Counted from the stretch's first letter, positions 25,032 through 33,412 are shown. The stretch: 38,251 nucleotides of DNA from Alicyclobacillus tolerans (GCF_021739485.1 NZ_JAJFNK010000046.1:1-38251); one strand, 5' to 3'. A program made the numbers and translations. The notes: generated by a model from the sequence alone, not told the origin.

Positions 25032-26696
25032 CTATACCTCCATGATGACTGGCAAAACCATTGGACGTCGACCTGTCTTCTCAACCAGGAATTTGCCGAG
25101 TTCGTGACTGATCTGGTACTTCCAATCTCCCCACGACGTGATGTCTTCTGCCAGCATGGACTGAATGAGCGATTCGATCATTTTGGCGGCATCTCGAATC
25201 AGCTGTTCGGAGTCCCTCATATAAACAAACCCGCGCGTAACGATATCAGGACCGGACAGCAATTGCCGCTCTCTCATATTGACCGTTACTACGATGACGA
25301 TGATCCCGTCGGCGGCGAGCAGCCGACGGTCGCGCAGGACGATGTTCCCGACATCACCGACGCCGCTTCCGTCCACGAGCACTGTGCCGCTCGAAATTTT
25401 TTCGACGACCCGAGCATCTTCAGAAGAAATCTCCAGGACGTCCCCAATGTCCATGATAAAAATGTTCTCGGCGGGAACCCCGACAGATTGCGCCAACTGG
25501 GAGTGCTGAATTTGCATGCGGTATTCCCCGTGGATGGGGACAAAGTACTTGGGTTTCACCAAATTGAGCATGAGTTTTAAATCCTCCTGATGCCCATGCC
25601 CTGAGGTGTGAATATCCAGGATCGATCCGTAGATCACATTGGCCCCGGCGCGAAACAAGTTGTTTATGGTCCGGTTAATGTTCACGGTGTTTCCAGGAAT
25701 CGGAGAAGACGAAAAAACGACCGTGTCGCCCGTAGAAATCTGTATCCACTTGTCCCTGCCTTGCGCAATGCGGGACAAGGCGGACAAAGGTTCTCCTTGA
25801 CTGCCCGTGCAAAGAATGGTGACTTCAGAGGGTGGCATTCGGTTCACAGATTGCACATCGACAATCATCTGCTCAGGGACGTTGATGTACCCCAGTTTGC
25901 GGCTGATTTCAAAGACTTTCTTCATACTCCGTCCAACCACGCATAAGCGCCGGTTGTGTGAAATGGATGCTTCGACTGCCTGTTGAATTCGGTAGACGTT
26001 CGACGCGAAGGTCGCAAACAATACGCGCCCATCCGCTTCGTCAAAAATTTGTTCGATCCCGTTTCGCACACTGCTTTCGGACGGCGTACTGCCCGGCTTT
26101 TCGCTGTTTGTGCTGTCCGACAACAGGGCTAAGACTCCGTTTTGGCCTAACTTGGAAATCTTGGAGATTTCGGCCTTAGGACCTACTGGTGTGAAATCAA
26201 ACTTGAAGTCTCCGGTATGAATGACGACTCCCAACGGGGTGTGGACGACGATGCCAATACTGTCTGGAATACTGTGGGTGGTTCTGAAGAAGGATACGGA
26301 CAAATGCGCAAAGTGAATCTCCTCGTCACTCGAGACCGTATAGAGCGGATTATCTCGCAGCAGGTTGTGTTCCTCGAGCTTCGACTTGACTAGTTCGATG
26401 GTTAAAGGGGCTCCGTAGATGGGAGCACGGAGGTCTTTGAAGACGTAAGGAATGGCCCCAATGTGGTCTTCGTGGCCGTGCGTGAGAAAGACTCCTTTGA
26501 CTTTTTGCTGGTTTTCAAGGAGGTAAGAAGTGTCCGGGATGACAAGGTCGACTCCCAGCATGTCGTCGTCGGGAAACTTCAAGCCGCTGTCAATCACAAT
26601 GATTTCATCTTGGTACTCCACACAATACATGTTTTTACCGATTTCGCCGAGGCCGCCTAATGAAAAAATGGAGACTTTTCCTTCTCGTTTCGTCAA
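25032..26696 (-). CDS. rnj: ribonuclease J
   Basis: 554 residues, the usual length for RNase J1/J2. It has the beta-lactamase domain with the metal motif HGHEDHIG, then HTGDFKFD, the beta-CASP insert (LSDSTNSEKPG, FATFASNVYRIQ, LCTGSQGEPLSALSRIA), HTSGHGHQEDLKLML, and the C-terminal dimerisation domain. It acts as a 5'-3' exonuclease and endonuclease in mRNA turnover and rRNA maturation. Whether this is the J1 or J2 paralogue cannot be settled here. The frame runs to 26717, but TTG 26696 is preferred: GGAG lies nine bases upstream and the protein then begins TKREGKVSIFSLGGLGEIGK, as in relatives. It is downstream of a small HTH gene on the same strand. Confidence 0.93.
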   Translation of the reverse strand: MTKREGKVSIFSLGGLGEIGKNMYCVEYQDEIIVIDSGLKFPDDDMLGVDLVIPDTSYLLENQQKVKGVFLTHGHEDHIGAIPYVFKDLRAPIYGAPLTIELVKSKLEEHNLLRDNPLYTVSSDEEIHFAHLSVSFFRTTHSIPDSIGIVVHTPLGVVIHTGDFKFDFTPVGPKAEISKISKLGQNGVLALLSDSTNSEKPGSTPSESSVRNGIEQIFDEADGRVLFATFASNVYRIQQAVEASISHNRRLCVVGRSMKKVFEISRKLGYINVPEQMIVDVQSVNRMPPSEVTILCTGSQGEPLSALSRIAQGRDKWIQISTGDTVVFSSSPIPGNTVNINRTINNLFRAGANVIYGSILDIHTSGHGHQEDLKLMLNLVKPKYFVPIHGEYRMQIQHSQLAQSVGVPAENIFIMDIGDVLEISSEDARVVEKISSGTVLVDGSGVGDVGNIVLRDRRLLAADGIIVIVVTVNMRERQLLSGPDIVTRGFVYMRDSEQLIRDAAKMIESLIQSMLAEDITSWGDWKYQISHELGKFLVEKTGRRPMVLPVIMEV

Positions 26697-26792
26697 ACAT
26701 TCCAACTCCATTCGCAAATGTGCACTATGTTGAGGTCGCCGTTCGCGGCAGGTTTTGCAACAATCCGCATCGGGTGCGGCAGCCTGGGCTCT

Positions 26793-26975
26793 TTATAATC
26801 GTTCTCCATTTTTAAGTTTTTCGATGAACTCTGAGAGGTCTTCCTTTTTTACCCGCCAATGACGCCCGATTTTAAACGCGGGAATTTTCCCCTCGTTGAC
26901 AAGTTTATAGGTTGTGATCTCGCTGATTTGCAGGTACTTGGCAACTTGACTGATGGTCATGATTTCGGGATCCAT
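26793..26975 (-). CDS. excisionase-type helix-turn-helix protein
   Basis: 60 residues forming one winged-helix domain of the MerR/Xis (helix_turn_helix, excisionase family) type: MTISQVAKYLQISEITTYKL then GKIPAFKIGRHWRVKKEDL. Stand-alone proteins of this kind (BldC-like) regulate transcription; no integrase is nearby, so a phage role is unlikely. It has AGGAGG eight bases before the ATG. It lies about 95 bases upstream of rnj on the same strand and may be cotranscribed. Confidence 0.85.
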   Translation of the reverse strand: MDPEIMTISQVAKYLQISEITTYKLVNEGKIPAFKIGRHWRVKKEDLSEFIEKLKNGERL

Positions 26976-27097
26976 AGGGCAGCCCTCCTAAACGGCTGGC
27001 TTCACAACATGAATGAAATTCGTTTATACTCCATTATAAATGGTTTAAATGGAATGTACAGAAAACAACTCAGGCTGTTACCGAAAGGACATCGACG

Positions 27098-28705
27098 ATG
27101 CCGACCTTGAAAGAAAGCATTGAGTTCGAAGCCAACAGGCGTCGAACGTTCGCCATTATATCTCATCCAGATGCGGGCAAAACCACGTTGACGGAAGCCC
27201 TTTTGCTCCTAGGCGGCGCCATTCACGAAGCCGGTGTGGTCAAAGGCAAAAAGTCGAGGAGAGCAGCCACGTCGGATTGGATGGAGATTGAGAAGCAACG
27301 CGGGATTTCAGTGACTTCCACCGTTTTGCAGTTTCAATACCAAGGACTTCACTTAAACATTCTCGATACGCCGGGTCATGAAGACTTCAGCGACGACACC
27401 TACCGCACATTGACAGCGGCCGACAGCGTAGTCATGCTCATCGATGCGGCTAAGGGCGTGGAGCCCCAGACCATTAAACTCTTTCAGGTTTGCAAAATGC
27501 GGCACATTCCTATCTTTACGTTTATCAACAAGATGGACCGGGAAGGCCGCGATCCTTTAGACCTTCTGAAAGAGTTGGAAGACGTCCTGGGCATTCAATC
27601 GTATCCCATGAGTTGGCCGGCCGGGATGGGGGTGGACTTTCAAGGGGTTTATCACCGTTTTAGACATTCATTTGAACCGTTCCGCGGCCGCCAGGCAAAA
27701 GACCAATTCTTAGACGTTGCAGATCTGGCGGATCCGCAGCTTCGAGAAATGATGGGATCCAATCAGGCGGAAAAGTTGGCGGAGGACGTCCTGCTGCTCG
27801 ATGTGGCTGGAGAAGACTTTGACCGGGAACGCGTAAACCGGGGCGAGTTAACTCCTGTCTTCTTCGGCAGCGCCATTACGCACTTCGGAGTCCGGTCATT
27901 TCTGGATGCCTTTGTCGAGATGGCACCAGGTCCCGCCCCGAGAAGAAAAACGGATGGTTCAACCCTGGAGACCGCGTCCCCGTTTGCCGGGTTTGTCTTT
28001 AAAATCCAGGCAAACATGAATCCGGCCCACCGCGATCGCGTTGCTTTTTTGCGGATATGTTCCGGCAAGTTCGAGCGGGGAATGACTGTGAACCACGTCC
28101 GGTTGAATCGGAACATCAATCTTACCCAGTCTCAACACTTCTTTGCGCAAGACCGGACGACCGCGAATGAGGGGTATCCCGGCGACATCATCGGGATCCA
28201 CGACCCTGGGTTGTTTCAAATCGGGGATACTTTAAGTGCAAATGGCGGGTTTCAATTTGAACCTTTACCCCAGTTCTCTCCCGAACACTTTGCCCGCGTG
28301 ACGGTAACCGACACGCTGAAGTACAAGCAATTTCACAAGGGATTGCAACAGTTGACGGAGGAAGGGGCTATTCAACTGTTCCGCATGTCAAACCGGACAG
28401 AGGACCTCATTCTTGGAGTCGTCGGAAGGCTGCAGTTCGAAGTGTTCGAATACCGTATGAAAAGCGAGTACGGTGCGGATGTGACTTTGTCGTTTCTCCC
28501 GTTCAAATACGCTCGTTGGCTGTCTGCGGTGAAAGTCGAGGACATCGATTACGACCGTTCTTCCTGTTTCCTTGTGCAGGACCAAAACGGGCGCAATGTC
28601 ATGCTGTTTGACAGCGATTTTTCTTTGCGGTGGGTTGCGAACAAAAATCCGGAGCTGACTTTGTCTCCAACATCCAATGCATTCACGCAGGGAACGGAAG
28701 TATGA
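27098..28705 (+). CDS. prfC: peptide chain release factor 3
   Basis: 535-residue GTPase. G1 SHPDAGKTTLTE, G2 region RGISVTS, G3 DTPGHEDFSDDTYRTL and G4 NKMDREGRD are all present, followed by EF-G-like domains. RF3 removes RF1/RF2 from the ribosome after peptide release. AAAGGA lies eight bases before the ATG. Monocistronic, with a strong hairpin after the stop. Confidence 0.95.
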   Translation: MPTLKESIEFEANRRRTFAIISHPDAGKTTLTEALLLLGGAIHEAGVVKGKKSRRAATSDWMEIEKQRGISVTSTVLQFQYQGLHLNILDTPGHEDFSDDTYRTLTAADSVVMLIDAAKGVEPQTIKLFQVCKMRHIPIFTFINKMDREGRDPLDLLKELEDVLGIQSYPMSWPAGMGVDFQGVYHRFRHSFEPFRGRQAKDQFLDVADLADPQLREMMGSNQAEKLAEDVLLLDVAGEDFDRERVNRGELTPVFFGSAITHFGVRSFLDAFVEMAPGPAPRRKTDGSTLETASPFAGFVFKIQANMNPAHRDRVAFLRICSGKFERGMTVNHVRLNRNINLTQSQHFFAQDRTTANEGYPGDIIGIHDPGLFQIGDTLSANGGFQFEPLPQFSPEHFARVTVTDTLKYKQFHKGLQQLTEEGAIQLFRMSNRTEDLILGVVGRLQFEVFEYRMKSEYGADVTLSFLPFKYARWLSAVKVEDIDYDRSSCFLVQDQNGRNVMLFDSDFSLRWVANKNPELTLSPTSNAFTQGTEV

Positions 28706-28718
28706 GGTTGTGAGAGGT

Positions 28719-28759
28719 TAGGGATTGGGTTCCCCGCGATGATTGGGGGCCAATCCCTA
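28719..28759. terminator. bidirectional hairpin between prfC and the first GerP-like gene
   Basis: TAGGGATTGG (28719-28728) pairs perfectly with CCAATCCCTA (28750-28759), and an inner CCCC/GGGG extends it. It overlaps the stop codon of the minus-strand gene and follows prfC by 13 bases, so it suits both convergent genes. No T run. Confidence 0.6.
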
Positions 28760-29005
28760 GAGGTTTCCACCGACCAGCGGCTTGAAATCCTGGTCGTTGA
28801 TGATTCCGTCGAAGGTTTCGAGGTTGTCTACATTTGCGCTGAATTGCATGAGGATGACGTTGAAAAACCCAAATAATGCCCCGTGCCCGTAGTTCGATTT
28901 CATATTGGCGTCCCATCCGCCAAAGTTAATCTCCCCGACGAAGACCCCTGCATTTTGCTGTGGAGTGTTGGTGTTGATCATTCCAAAGTTAATGAGTGTT
29001 GGCAT
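28757..29005 (-). CDS. GerPA/GerPF-like small spore protein, paralogue 1
   Basis: 82 residues. It shares with its three neighbours the frame N.NTPQQNAG.F.GE.N..G, then WDANMK, GHG...G.FN, and D..DG..ND.D.KP near the end. Length and layout (MPxx start, a (G/E)-N strand, a K then G-rich centre, N...D.D..D end) recall GerPA/GerPF proteins, which help germinants pass the spore coat; the assignment is moderate. ATG 29005 has GGAGGG six bases upstream; the frame extends eight codons further. A SigE-like CATACAGT lies upstream. Confidence 0.6.
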   Translation of the reverse strand: MPTLINFGMINTNTPQQNAGVFVGEINFGGWDANMKSNYGHGALFGFFNVILMQFSANVDNLETFDGIINDQDFKPLVGGNL

Positions 29006-29027
29006 TGGTTTTCCCTCCGTTTCGTTC

Positions 29028-29035
29028 ACTGTATG
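29028..29035 (-). promoter_or_regulatory. SigE-type -10 box for GerP-like paralogue 1
   Basis: On the minus strand CATACAGT matches the mother-cell SigE -10 consensus CATACAnT exactly, 22 bases before the ATG's upstream neighbour sequence and just before the GGAGGG site. A matching -35 is weak (AGCAT region). Confidence 0.5.
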
Positions 29036-29232
29036 TTACAGAACTTTAGATGCTTAGCGCGGTCAAGGCCAGATGGCTCATGAATCGAGTCGCTGGGGGT
29101 GGGCTGGTCTGGGCTCACTATGCTTGTTGAAAAATGTATGCAGAAGGGGCTTGTAGAGATTCTTTCCTTTGTGTGGATGCAGGCAATCCTGTTGACCACA
29201 AAAATCTGAAAACTCGTGTGCAGACTGCGGCA

Positions 29233-29259
29233 ACAGGCCATGCTGTGCCGCATAGACTA
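29233..29259 (+). promoter_or_regulatory. SigK-type promoter for the plus-strand GerP-like genes
   Basis: AC (29233-29234), 16 bases, then CATAGACTA (29251-29259) fits the SigK pattern AC-N16/17-CATAnnnTA. It lies 54 bases before the ATG of paralogue 2 and could drive paralogues 2-4. Confidence 0.55.
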
Positions 29260-29312
29260 GGTTCATATGCGGATGATGTCAAACGGATTTATAACATGGG
29301 GGTGAACGATGG

Positions 29313-29561
29313 ATGCCTTGTGTTATCCTTTGCGGAACACTGGCCATCAACACGCCGCAGCAAAACGCGGGAACGTTTATCGGTCAGTACAACATGGGCG
29401 GCTGGGATGCAAACATGAAAACGAACTACGGGCACGGTGCGACGCTCGGTTTTTTCAACGTGATCCCCTTCCAATTCAATATTAACGTTGACAACTTCGA
29501 GTTCGTGGACGGCATGATTAATGACCAGGACTTCAAGCCCCAATTCAGCGGCAACGCGTGA
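29313..29561 (+). CDS. GerPA/GerPF-like small spore protein, paralogue 2
   Basis: 82 residues with the shared INTPQQNAGTFIGQYN and GGWDANMKTNYGHGAT motifs and a VDGMINDQDFKP end. Very close to paralogue 1 (same NYGHGA and INDQDFKP phrases), although on the opposite strand. A GGGGGTGA site precedes the ATG. First of three plus-strand copies; gap of 95 bases to the next. Confidence 0.6.
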   Translation: MPCVILCGTLAINTPQQNAGTFIGQYNMGGWDANMKTNYGHGATLGFFNVIPFQFNINVDNFEFVDGMINDQDFKPQFSGNA

Positions 29562-29656
29562 ATTCGAGAGGCACCCGGTGGATGCATCGGTGAGTCAAAT
29601 TGTCCAAACCTTAAGGGGCTGGTACGCGATGACCGGTCGAAGAGGGGGCGAATCAA

Positions 29657-29905
29657 ATGCCGTCGTTGATTGTGTTTGGTGCGATTAACCAAAACACACC
29701 TCAGCAAAACGCGGGACTGTTCATTGGAGAAGGCAACATTGGCGGCTGGGATGCCAATATGAAGCTCGCGCAGGGCCACGGTGGCACGTTCGGATTCTTT
29801 AATGCGTACCCCGTACAGGTAAACATTCACTTCGATAATTTCCAATTGGTTGACGGAGTCATGAACGACAACGATGTGAAATCGAGCGTCGTAGGCAACG
29901 CATAG
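29657..29905 (+). CDS. GerPA/GerPF-like small spore protein, paralogue 3
   Basis: 82 residues: NQNTPQQNAGLFIGEGN, GGWDANMKLAQGHGGTFGFF, and VDGVMNDNDVK, ending in GNA as in some GerP proteins. GAGGGGG lies upstream of the ATG. It has its own leader of about 95 bases. Confidence 0.6.
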   Translation: MPSLIVFGAINQNTPQQNAGLFIGEGNIGGWDANMKLAQGHGGTFGFFNAYPVQVNIHFDNFQLVDGVMNDNDVKSSVVGNA

Positions 29906-29968
29906 CAGGAACAGGTTGAAGTTTTACAGGCTCAGGGCCATTATGTCTGACACTGAGGAGGCGAATCC

Positions 29969-30217
29969 ATGGCCTCTGTGATTTTAGTCGGCGTCTTCAA
30001 TACGAACACGCCACAGCAGAATGCGGGAAGTTTTATCGGCGAGTACAATTTCGCAGGTTGGGACGCCAATATGAAACTGGACCAAGGTCACGGTGGAACG
30101 TTTGGCTGGTTTAACTGGTTTCCGATGCAGTTTAACTTGAATTTTGACAACTTCGAAATGGTTGACGGTGTCATGAATGACATGGACCTCAAACCGATGG
30201 CTGGAACCAACATTTAG
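29969..30217 (+). CDS. GerPA/GerPF-like small spore protein, paralogue 4
   Basis: 82 residues: NTNTPQQNAGSFIGEYN, AGWDANMKLDQGHGGTFGWF and VDGVMNDMDLKP. Closest to paralogue 3 in the centre. A strong GAGGAGG site precedes the ATG, and a good terminator follows the stop by about 35 bases, closing the cluster. Confidence 0.6.
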   Translation: MASVILVGVFNTNTPQQNAGSFIGEYNFAGWDANMKLDQGHGGTFGWFNWFPMQFNLNFDNFEMVDGVMNDMDLKPMAGTNI

Positions 30218-30253
30218 CGCTCAAACACGCAACATTGGATGGGGCGAAATACC

Positions 30254-30289
30254 GCACGGCAGCTTATCTGAACGCTGTCGTGTTTTTTT
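30254..30289 (+). terminator. intrinsic terminator of the GerP-like cluster
   Basis: GCACGGCAGC (30254-30263) pairs with GCTGTCGTGT (30274-30283) using two G-T pairs, and is followed by a run of seven T. Best intrinsic terminator in the window. Confidence 0.85.
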
Positions 30290-30387
30290 CGCGCTAAACT
30301 TCCCGTGAATCAATGGACAAAATGGGATATCATAGGATTTGAGATTGTTCGAATTTTTAAACCGGATAGAACATAGGGGATGAGAAG

Positions 30388-30564
30388 ATGGAGGAGTTTT
30401 TGAGGCAAGCCTTTTTGCTTTCCGGGATTGACGTGAATCCAGAAGACTTTCCATACATTGTCGGGCAGATGCAAGGATTGCTTCAAGCGTCGGCCGTCCT
30501 GCCGTCGTTTTCGTTGCAAGACGTTGTTCCAATCCTAACTCTGGATACCGGGGTGACTAAATGA
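30388..30564 (+). CDS. AtzG/GatC-like small subunit, 58 residues
   Basis: Starts with ATG seven bases after AGGGGA and stops as ATGA overlapping the amidase start, so the two are translationally coupled. The product reads EEFLRQAFLLSGIDVNPEDF, PYIVGQMQGLLQASA, then a VVPILTLDTG tail: a short helix pair followed by an extended tail. Small AtzG or GatC proteins of this size wrap around AtzE/GatA-type amidases and are often missed by gene callers. Sequence similarity is too faint to prove; position, size and the L.G(I/L).(V/L).PED pattern support it. Confidence 0.6.
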   Translation: MEEFLRQAFLLSGIDVNPEDFPYIVGQMQGLLQASAVLPSFSLQDVVPILTLDTGVTK

Positions 30565-31976
30565 GCGACTTGCACTTTCAAACCATATCGAACCTGGCGC
30601 CAAGAATTGCACGTAAAGAAATTTCTCCGGTTGAGCTCCTAGATTCCGTCCTTCACCAAATTCAAGCTCATAACGACGATGTTAACGCTTACATCACCAT
30701 TCTGGAAGATGAATCCCGAGAGGCCGCCAAAAAAGCAGAACGCGAGATTGCTCAAGGGAAATACCGCGGACCTTTGCACGGGATTCCGATGGGGCTTAAG
30801 GACCTTTTTTATACGGCCGGCATTCGCACAACAGCGGGATCGGCTATTTTAAAAGACTTCGTTCCAGACACAGACGCCACCGTGGTCCGCAAACTCAAGG
30901 ATGCCGGCGTCATTTTGACGGGCAAGCTCAACATGCACGAGTACGCGTTTGGGGCGACGAACGAAAACCCGCACTACGGACCGTCGAGAAATCCCTGGGA
31001 TACTGCGAGGATGACCGGAGGATCAAGCGGGGGCGGCGGTGCGGCTGTAGCCGCCGGTTTATCGGTCGCGACGCTCGGCACCGACACGGGAGGGTCTATT
31101 CGCACACCGTCGGCTCTGTGCGGGATTGTGGGCTTGAAGCCGACTTTTGGCAGAGTCAGCAAGCACGGTGTAGTGCCGCTGTCTTGGTCGCTCGATCACG
31201 TGGGTCCCATGGCCCGCAGCGTCGCCGACGCCGCCGTTTTGCTCCAGGCTATCGCGGGTTTCGACCCACAAGACGCAGCCAGCAAAAACGCGGCCGTAGA
31301 CACTTATGCGCCGGTTGCCAGCATGGACGCAAAAACCCTGGTGGTGGGTGTGCCGGGTAACTACTATTTTGACGGTGTCGATCCGCAGGTTGAAGCGAAC
31401 GTCCGGGCAGCGATTGCCGCTCTGGCAGCACAGGGGGCAAGGGTGGTCGAAGTCAGTATTCCTGAACTTGCCTTGGCCATGTTTGCGGAACTGGTGACGA
31501 TTTCCGCGGAAGCCTCGGCGTATCACCACGATACGTTTACAAAGCACGCGAGGGAATACGGGGCGGATGTACGTGTTCTGCTCGAAGGAGGAGAGCTGTT
31601 GACGGCCGTCCAATACCTCAAGGCGCAGCAGTCTCGCCGCTTGCTGCAAGAAGCCATGCTCAAAGTTTTATCGGGTGTCGATGTCTTGGTCGCACCGACT
31701 CTGCCTTTCACCGCCCCGTCAATTGGCGAAGGCCACGTTGAGATTAGTGGACAGCTCAAGGATTTTACGATGGAGTGCGTACGGTTTGCAGCCCCTTGTA
31801 ACCTGACAGGTTTTCCGTCACTTTCCCTCCCCGTCGGTTTTTCGTCCGCAGGGCTTCCGATTGGGATGCAGATCATCGGAAAACCTTTTGATGAAGTGAA
31901 ACTTTTACAAGTCGGCGCCCTAGTGGAGCAAGTCGCTCCGTTTGAGTACAAAAACCCAGTATTGTCGAAACGGTAA
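30561..31976 (+). CDS. amidase-signature hydrolase (GatA/AtzE-like)
   Basis: 471 residues. The Ser-cisSer-Lys catalytic triad is visible as K80 (GLKDLF), S155 (MTGGSSGG) and S179 (GTDTGGSIRTPSA), at the positions found in GatA proteins. No gatB is adjacent, so a free amidase (for example an AtzE-like deamidase) with the preceding small protein is more likely than a tRNA amidotransferase, although a second gatA elsewhere cannot be excluded. Substrate unknown. Coupled to the 58-residue gene; a 10-bp hairpin follows. Confidence 0.88.
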   Translation: MSDLHFQTISNLAPRIARKEISPVELLDSVLHQIQAHNDDVNAYITILEDESREAAKKAEREIAQGKYRGPLHGIPMGLKDLFYTAGIRTTAGSAILKDFVPDTDATVVRKLKDAGVILTGKLNMHEYAFGATNENPHYGPSRNPWDTARMTGGSSGGGGAAVAAGLSVATLGTDTGGSIRTPSALCGIVGLKPTFGRVSKHGVVPLSWSLDHVGPMARSVADAAVLLQAIAGFDPQDAASKNAAVDTYAPVASMDAKTLVVGVPGNYYFDGVDPQVEANVRAAIAALAAQGARVVEVSIPELALAMFAELVTISAEASAYHHDTFTKHAREYGADVRVLLEGGELLTAVQYLKAQQSRRLLQEAMLKVLSGVDVLVAPTLPFTAPSIGEGHVEISGQLKDFTMECVRFAAPCNLTGFPSLSLPVGFSSAGLPIGMQIIGKPFDEVKLLQVGALVEQVAPFEYKNPVLSKR

Positions 31977-32004
31977 ACCCGGGGTCACAGGGGCAAGCGC
32001 CCGT

Positions 32005-32046
32005 GGGGGCAGGCTGCGTTCGCAACGCCTGCCCCCTGGGCTTCGG
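32005..32046. terminator. GC hairpin between convergent genes
   Basis: GGGGGCAGGC (32005-32014) pairs perfectly with GCCTGCCCCC (32037-32046), enclosing a further GCG/CGC pair. It lies between the amidase and the chemoreceptor-like gene, both of which end here. No T run on either strand. Confidence 0.6.
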
Positions 32047-32109
32047 CTGGACACTTCATACGGGATGTCGAGGCCGTTTGCATGGGCATGTGAGTGGCCG
32101 TGAACCGGT

Positions 32110-33000
32110 TTACAGGTTCCGGGAGGACTCGTTGTCTCGGCCCATTTTTTGCACGAGCCCGGACATCGACGTCTCAATGTTGACGATGTTTTCCGAAACC
32201 GAGGCGAGAGCCGTTGACTGTTCTCGAGAGATCTCTGTAGTGTCCTTAATTTTGTCTGCGATCTCGTTGAATAGTTGGTGGATCTCTTCGAGGATGGCAC
32301 TCACGCGTTTCACGGAGTCCTCGCTGGAGGTGGCTAGTTTGCGCACCTCGTCTGCCACGACTGCAAAGCCGCGTCCATTCTCACCCACGCGGGCGGCTTC
32401 GATCGCGGCGTTCAGGCCGATGAGGCGGGTCTGCGATGAAATGTGCTTTAAGACCCCGAGGACTTCATCGATGTTTTTGACCTTTGTCATGGAATCGGTG
32501 GTTGTCTGAAATGTGACCTGGTTGGAGGCAGCAATCTCTTGCGCGCCGGCCGTGACCTCTTCAATAGTTGCGGTGATTTCTTCGATCTGCCGGTTCAGAT
32601 TCATCGCCATCGAAGATAAATCATCCGAGAGTTCTTTGTTTTCCAGCCAGAGTTGAATGGTGCGTACAGCGATTCCTGCGATGGGCCGGACCATGGTGGG
32701 GTCCCCGGTCATGCCGAGGACGCCAATGCGTTGACCCCGGTACTGAATCGGGATATTCACCCCAGGACGAACCCCTTGCATGCGTTCGGCGTCTTCCAAC
32801 GTAACAATCCCTTCAGCAATTTGTCCGTCCATCACTTGTTTTGCGACGGCGTGCAGCGACCCAATGCGCTGAGGATCCGTCGATGCAAAAATCACTCCGT
32901 CCTGGTTCATCATGTTCACGGACTGTCCGGTTTCCTCGTGAATCATGTTGCAAATAAACATAGAAAAATCTGTGGTTAAAAGTGCTGAAGTCTCCGCCAT
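32110..33000 (-). CDS. soluble chemoreceptor-like sensor: sugar-diacid domain plus MCP signalling domain
   Basis: 296 residues. The N-terminal part (MNQDGVIFASTDPQRIG, HAVAKQVMDGQ, RPGVNIPIQYRGQRIGVLG) matches the CdaR/Diacid_rec sugar-diacid sensing domain. The C-terminal half is the methyl-accepting signalling hairpin with ISSQTRLIGLNAAIEAARVG and GFAVVADEVRKLA. No transmembrane helix, so it would act in the cytoplasm, presumably on a CheA-type kinase located elsewhere. ATG 33000 has GGGGGAG seven bases upstream; the 11-residue extension does not. Confidence 0.85.
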   Translation of the reverse strand: MAETSALLTTDFSMFICNMIHEETGQSVNMMNQDGVIFASTDPQRIGSLHAVAKQVMDGQIAEGIVTLEDAERMQGVRPGVNIPIQYRGQRIGVLGMTGDPTMVRPIAGIAVRTIQLWLENKELSDDLSSMAMNLNRQIEEITATIEEVTAGAQEIAASNQVTFQTTTDSMTKVKNIDEVLGVLKHISSQTRLIGLNAAIEAARVGENGRGFAVVADEVRKLATSSEDSVKRVSAILEEIHQLFNEIADKIKDTTEISREQSTALASVSENIVNIETSMSGLVQKMGRDNESSRNL

Positions 33001-33112
33001 ATGATTGCTCCCCCAAGCTGAACAGTTCGTCACACAGATGAAATCACATTGGATGTTTCGTCAACCTGATTCCAAGTTTAGGTTTCACGGTGGTCTGTGC
33101 GTCAAATAGTAT

Positions 33113-33306
33113 TATAATGGAAAGGTTCGATGGCTCACATAGATTTGATCCATAGAATGTAGTTGCTTGGTATCACGGACATAGATCGGATCACATTTGG
33201 GAAAACCGCGAAGTGCGCTGTCGCTTGTTGTCCGGGCCGGCCGGAAAGTGTCGAGCCCGTGCAGAGGGCTCAAGCGGAGCTCGACAGCTTGTTTTTTAGT
33301 CAGCAG
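33113..33306 (+). ncRNA. candidate independent small RNA with its own terminator
   Basis: A TATAAT box (33113-33118) is followed by about 180 bases without a convincing gene, ending in a hairpin GTCGAGC/GCTCGAC (33249-33295 region) and a run of six T. Internal pairings include CGGACA/TGTCCG, a CAC..TT.GG/CC..AA.GTG arm, and GAGCCC/GGGCTC, which would compete with the terminator stem. A separate promoter (TATAAT 33373) serves the next gene, so this looks like its own unit or an attenuator. No known riboswitch, T-box or 6S consensus was recognised. The -35 is poor. Confidence 0.35.
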
Positions 33307-33348
33307 CATCTATTCTACCAACAAGGCAAAAAAGTCGCGAGGGAGCAG

Positions 33349-33378
33349 TTGAGCTTCACGTGACTCTAGGAGTATAAT
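33349..33378 (+). promoter_or_regulatory. SigA-type promoter of the PhzF-family gene
   Basis: TTGAGC, 18 bases, then TATAAT (33373-33378), 35 bases before the ATG at 33413. A reasonable housekeeping promoter. Confidence 0.55.
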
Positions 33379-33412
33379 CGACGCCTAATGGATTTCAGGC
33401 GGTGAATGCAGT

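Noticed and set aside
26793..26975. Phage excisionase
   Set aside because: The domain is of the Xis/MerR type, but no integrase, attachment repeat or other phage gene is nearby, so a chromosomal regulator is more likely.
33180..33300. T-box leader, from GGGAAAACCGCG followed later by a terminator
   Set aside because: The match to the T-box core is partial and the terminator does not pair with it as a T-box should; no specifier stem was found and the downstream gene is not an amino-acid gene.
33112..33363. Short frames on both strands between the chemoreceptor and PhzF genes
   Set aside because: No ribosome binding sites and no protein-like composition; the region contains a terminator and a promoter instead.
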